Below, piece after piece: positions 7,006 to 8,915 of a stretch of 8,915 nucleotides of DNA. Both the position numbers and the translations under genes were made by a program. The stretch lies in contig CAJPKN010000061.1 of the NCBI GenBank assembly GCA_905370385.1, forward strand, positions 1 through 8,915, given 5' to 3'. Every line of letters starts with the position of its first letter. Position 1 is the first letter of the stretch. The DNA comes from Stomatobaculum longum (GTDB lineage Bacteria > Bacillota > Clostridia > Lachnospirales > Lachnospiraceae). The notes below the pieces were generated by a model. The model worked only from the letters and a program-made list of their open reading frames with translations. It did not search any database and was not told the DNA's origin.

Positions 7006-7272
7006 ATGATACGGAAATACCTTCGGTTTTACGGCTTTGTGCAGGGCGTCGGGTTTCGCTACCGGGCAAAGTACGCCGCCGAATTTGCGGGCGCTGTGGG
7101 CTGGGTGCGAAATGAGGACGACGGCTCTGTCAGCATGGAGATACAGGGGACGGAAGCGCAGATTGACCGCGTGATCCTGGAAATCGAACAGGGACGCTAT
7201 GTGAAGATTGAAAACATGGAGGTCAGAACCATTCCGATTAAAGAGGGAGAACGAGGCTTCCGCATACGTTGA
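7006..7272 (+). CDS. acyP: Acylphosphatase
   Basis: A small cytosolic enzyme (88 aa, typical family length of 85-100) that hydrolyses acyl phosphates such as acetyl phosphate and carbamoyl phosphate to carboxylate and inorganic phosphate. The diagnostic GFVQGVGFR loop (residues 10-18) carries the phosphate-binding Arg18, and GWVRNEDDGSV (32-42) carries catalytic Asn36, so both active-site residues are intact. The chain keeps the ferredoxin-like alpha/beta order, ending in a GFRIR strand. AGAGGAG at 6993-6999 lies six bases before the ATG. It is separated from the TPR gene by 119 bases containing a hairpin, and from the lipoprotein gene by a weak terminator and a promoter. It therefore probably has no functional link to either neighbour beyond possible readthrough. 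Confidence 0.96.
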   Translation: MIRKYLRFYGFVQGVGFRYRAKYAAEFAGAVGWVRNEDDGSVSMEIQGTEAQIDRVILEIEQGRYVKIENMEVRTIPIKEGERGFRIR

Positions 7273-7284
7273 GAATCTTCTTTC

Positions 7285-7305
7285 TACGGACAGACCGTAT
7301 TTCTT
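7285..7305 (+). terminator. Weak terminator-like hairpin after acyP
   Basis: TACGG (7285-7289) pairs with CCGTA (7295-7299) across a five-base loop and is followed by the T-rich run TTTCTT. The stem is only five base pairs, so termination would be leaky. Its position, 12 bases after the acyP stop and just before a promoter, fits a transcription-unit boundary. Confidence 0.4.
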
Positions 7306-7308
7306 AAC

Positions 7309-7338
7309 TTGTTCCGCGATAGGAGGATACGCTATAGT
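7309..7338 (+). promoter_or_regulatory. Probable sigma-70/SigA-type promoter of the lipoprotein gene
   Basis: A -10 element TATAGT (7333-7338, five of six consensus bases) is preceded by a poor -35 TTGTTC (7309-7314, three of six) with an 18-base spacer. Transcription would begin near 7345, giving a leader of roughly 65 bases to the ATG at 7412. No operator-like repeat is evident. Confidence 0.5.
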
Positions 7339-7411
7339 TAGCCTTGGTATATTGTTGCCGAAGCATCACGGAAACAGCAGGAAATAAGTTCATTTCGAGA
7401 AGGGAGTTCTT

Positions 7412-8842
7412 ATGAGAAAGAAGAACGGTCGTATGCTGTTGCTTGCGACAGCGGTGGCACTCAGCGTTGCCGCCTGCGGAAACAAGGCTGCCACAAGCAC
7501 TTCTGCGGAAAGCAGCACCGAGACAGAGAGCAGCACGGCGCAGGGAGAAGCGCCGAGCGGTGCGCCGGATGGAAAAGCCCCAGACGGAAAGGGCGGACCC
7601 GGAGGAGCGCCGGGCGGAAGCAGCTCGGACATCGAGTACAAGGGCGCCGCGGAAATCACATCCGCAAGCTCGACGAGCGACCAGACCTATGTAAGCGCAA
7701 CGAGCGATGAGAGCGCTCTGCTCATTTCGACTTCCGATGCGGTGAGCATTGCGAATCCCCTGCTCACGAAGACCGGCGACTCCGACGGCGGTGACGACTG
7801 CAACTTCTACGGCCTCAACGCAGCGCTTCTGGTAAAAGGCGGTTCCAAGACCACGATTACCGGCGGAAGCATCACATCCAACGCGAACGGCGCGAACGGT
7901 ATGTTCTGCTACGGCGGCAACGGGGGAAAGAACGGAGAAAGCGGCGACGGCACGACGGTCACCATAAAGGACACGAAAATCACAACCATGGGCGACGGCT
8001 CCGGCGGCATTATGACAACCGGCGGCGGCATCACGAATGCCTCGAATCTGAAGGTCACGACGACAGGCCGGTCCTCCGCGGCGATTCGAACGGACCGCGG
8101 CGGCGGCACGGTCGTGGTAGACGGCGGCAGCTATGAGTCAAGCGGCCTCGGCTCCCCGGCGATCTATTCCACGGCGGACATCACGGTGTCCAACGCAGAG
8201 CTTAAGTCCTATCGCGCGGAAGGTGTCTGCATTGAGGGACTGAACTCCATCAAGCTTGAGAACTGCAATCTCACGGCGAAGAATACAGAGCGAAACGGCA
8301 ACGCGACCTTCCTCGACAGCATTATGATTTATCAGTCCATGTCCGGCGATGCGGACAGCGGCACGAGCAGTTTTACGATGAACGGCGGCAGCCTGACCAG
8401 TCAGAGCGGCCATGTGTTCCACGTGACCAACACCGATGCCGTAATCACATTGAACGATGTGAAGATTGTCAACGAGGACTCCGAGAAGATACTGCTCTCG
8501 GTCTGCGCGGACGGCTGGAGCGGCGGAAAGAACATTGCGACCTTGAAAGCAAGCAAGCAGACGCTTGCGGGCGCAGTCAAGGTGGGCAACGATTCCACCT
8601 TAAATCTTGAGCTTAGCGACGGATCGAGCTTTGAGGGCTCCGTGGACGGCAAGATCAGCAATGCGAAGGGCGAGACTGTCTCGACCGAAGTCGGAACCGT
8701 CTCGGTGACGCTGGACAGCACCAGTACCTGGACGCTCAGTGCGGACAGCTATGTGACTTCCTTTAACGGGAATGCGGCCAATGTGACGGCAAACGGGCAC
8801 ACGCTTTATGTGAACGGCGTAGCGCTCACGGGGACCAAGTAA
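7412..8842 (+). CDS. Surface lipoprotein with beta-helix repeats
   Basis: A 476-aa exported lipoprotein. Residues 1-21 form a signal peptide (MRKKNGR, then a hydrophobic core) ending in the lipobox VAAC, so Cys22 would be lipidated and anchor the protein to the outer face of the membrane. Residues 26-46 are Ser/Thr/Glu-rich and 47-70 are a Gly/Pro/Asp/Lys-rich flexible linker. The rest has recurring short strands with a shared pattern, including TITGGSIT (148), VVVDGGSYE (234), ITVSNAELK (257) and FTMNGGSLT (321), as in right-handed parallel beta-helices. The end (about 430-476, with TLDSTSTWTLSADSYVTS and NGHTLYVNGV) resembles a cap found in related Lachnospiraceae proteins, by recall. The likely role is binding of carbohydrate or other surface ligands; no catalytic residues are obvious. 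AAGGGAG at 7400-7406 lies five bases before the ATG. Confidence 0.85.
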   Translation: MRKKNGRMLLLATAVALSVAACGNKAATSTSAESSTETESSTAQGEAPSGAPDGKAPDGKGGPGGAPGGSSSDIEYKGAAEITSASSTSDQTYVSATSDESALLISTSDAVSIANPLLTKTGDSDGGDDCNFYGLNAALLVKGGSKTTITGGSITSNANGANGMFCYGGNGGKNGESGDGTTVTIKDTKITTMGDGSGGIMTTGGGITNASNLKVTTTGRSSAAIRTDRGGGTVVVDGGSYESSGLGSPAIYSTADITVSNAELKSYRAEGVCIEGLNSIKLENCNLTAKNTERNGNATFLDSIMIYQSMSGDADSGTSSFTMNGGSLTSQSGHVFHVTNTDAVITLNDVKIVNEDSEKILLSVCADGWSGGKNIATLKASKQTLAGAVKVGNDSTLNLELSDGSSFEGSVDGKISNAKGETVSTEVGTVSVTLDSTSTWTLSADSYVTSFNGNAANVTANGHTLYVNGVALTGTK

Positions 8843-8915
8843 AAAAGAGGGAAAGAGACAGGCACTATCGTAAGCACTAAGCCATACAGAGAAAAAGAGA
8901 CGGCCTTCCGCAGCT

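Noticed and set aside
7871..8160. Gly-codon-rich GGC stretches as a DNA tandem repeat
   Set aside because: The repetition is explained by glycine-rich turns of the beta-helix protein; there is no fixed DNA period.
8843..8915. Possible terminator or repeat after the lipoprotein gene
   Set aside because: The stretch is purine-rich with two loose AAGAGAC repeats, but I found no stem followed by a T-run and the window ends too soon to judge.

Overview
The window appears to come from a moderately GC-rich (by eye about 55% G+C) Bacillota chromosome, most likely a Lachnospiraceae-type anaerobe. The basis is the strong GGAGG-type ribosome binding sites, the mix of ATG and GTG starts, the family content (PepD-type dipeptidase, DUF4241, DUF4261, a beta-helix lipoprotein), and recalled rather than searched resemblance to proteins from that group. 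Genus cannot be assigned from the sequence alone. All nine supported genes lie on the + strand and are tightly packed. No RNA gene, CRISPR array, insertion sequence or prophage signature was seen.

Region 1 (1-1202) is metabolic. It holds the 3' end of an M20-family aminoacyl-histidine dipeptidase (pepD-like) and, five bases downstream, a small alpha/beta-hydrolase esterase that starts with GTG and is probably translationally coupled.

Region 2 (1261-6886) is the accessory core: five consecutive genes without a metabolic signature. They are a 163-aa acidic protein of unknown family, a DUF4261 protein, a DUF4241 protein, an ankyrin-repeat protein whose start overlaps the DUF4241 stop (ATGA), and an 824-aa two-block TPR protein. 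Gaps are 42, 54, -4 and 89 bases and there is no obvious internal + strand terminator, so they look like one transcription unit. The mix resembles arrays of immunity or peptide-repeat interaction proteins found near polymorphic toxins, but no toxin, secretion gene or nuclease is in the window. The cluster could equally be a stand-alone conserved module of unknown role. It is the best candidate for something undescribed.

Region 3 (7006-8842) holds a classical acylphosphatase with both catalytic residues, then a weak terminator-like hairpin, a plausible sigma-70-type promoter, and a 476-aa surface lipoprotein. That lipoprotein has a low-complexity linker followed by repeated beta-helix rungs. 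It seems to be its own transcription unit. The last 73 bases contain no recognisable feature.

Several gaps in region 2 and the leader of the acylphosphatase gene carry short inverted repeats without a + strand T-tract. One of them (2694-2708) reads as a terminator only on the minus strand.
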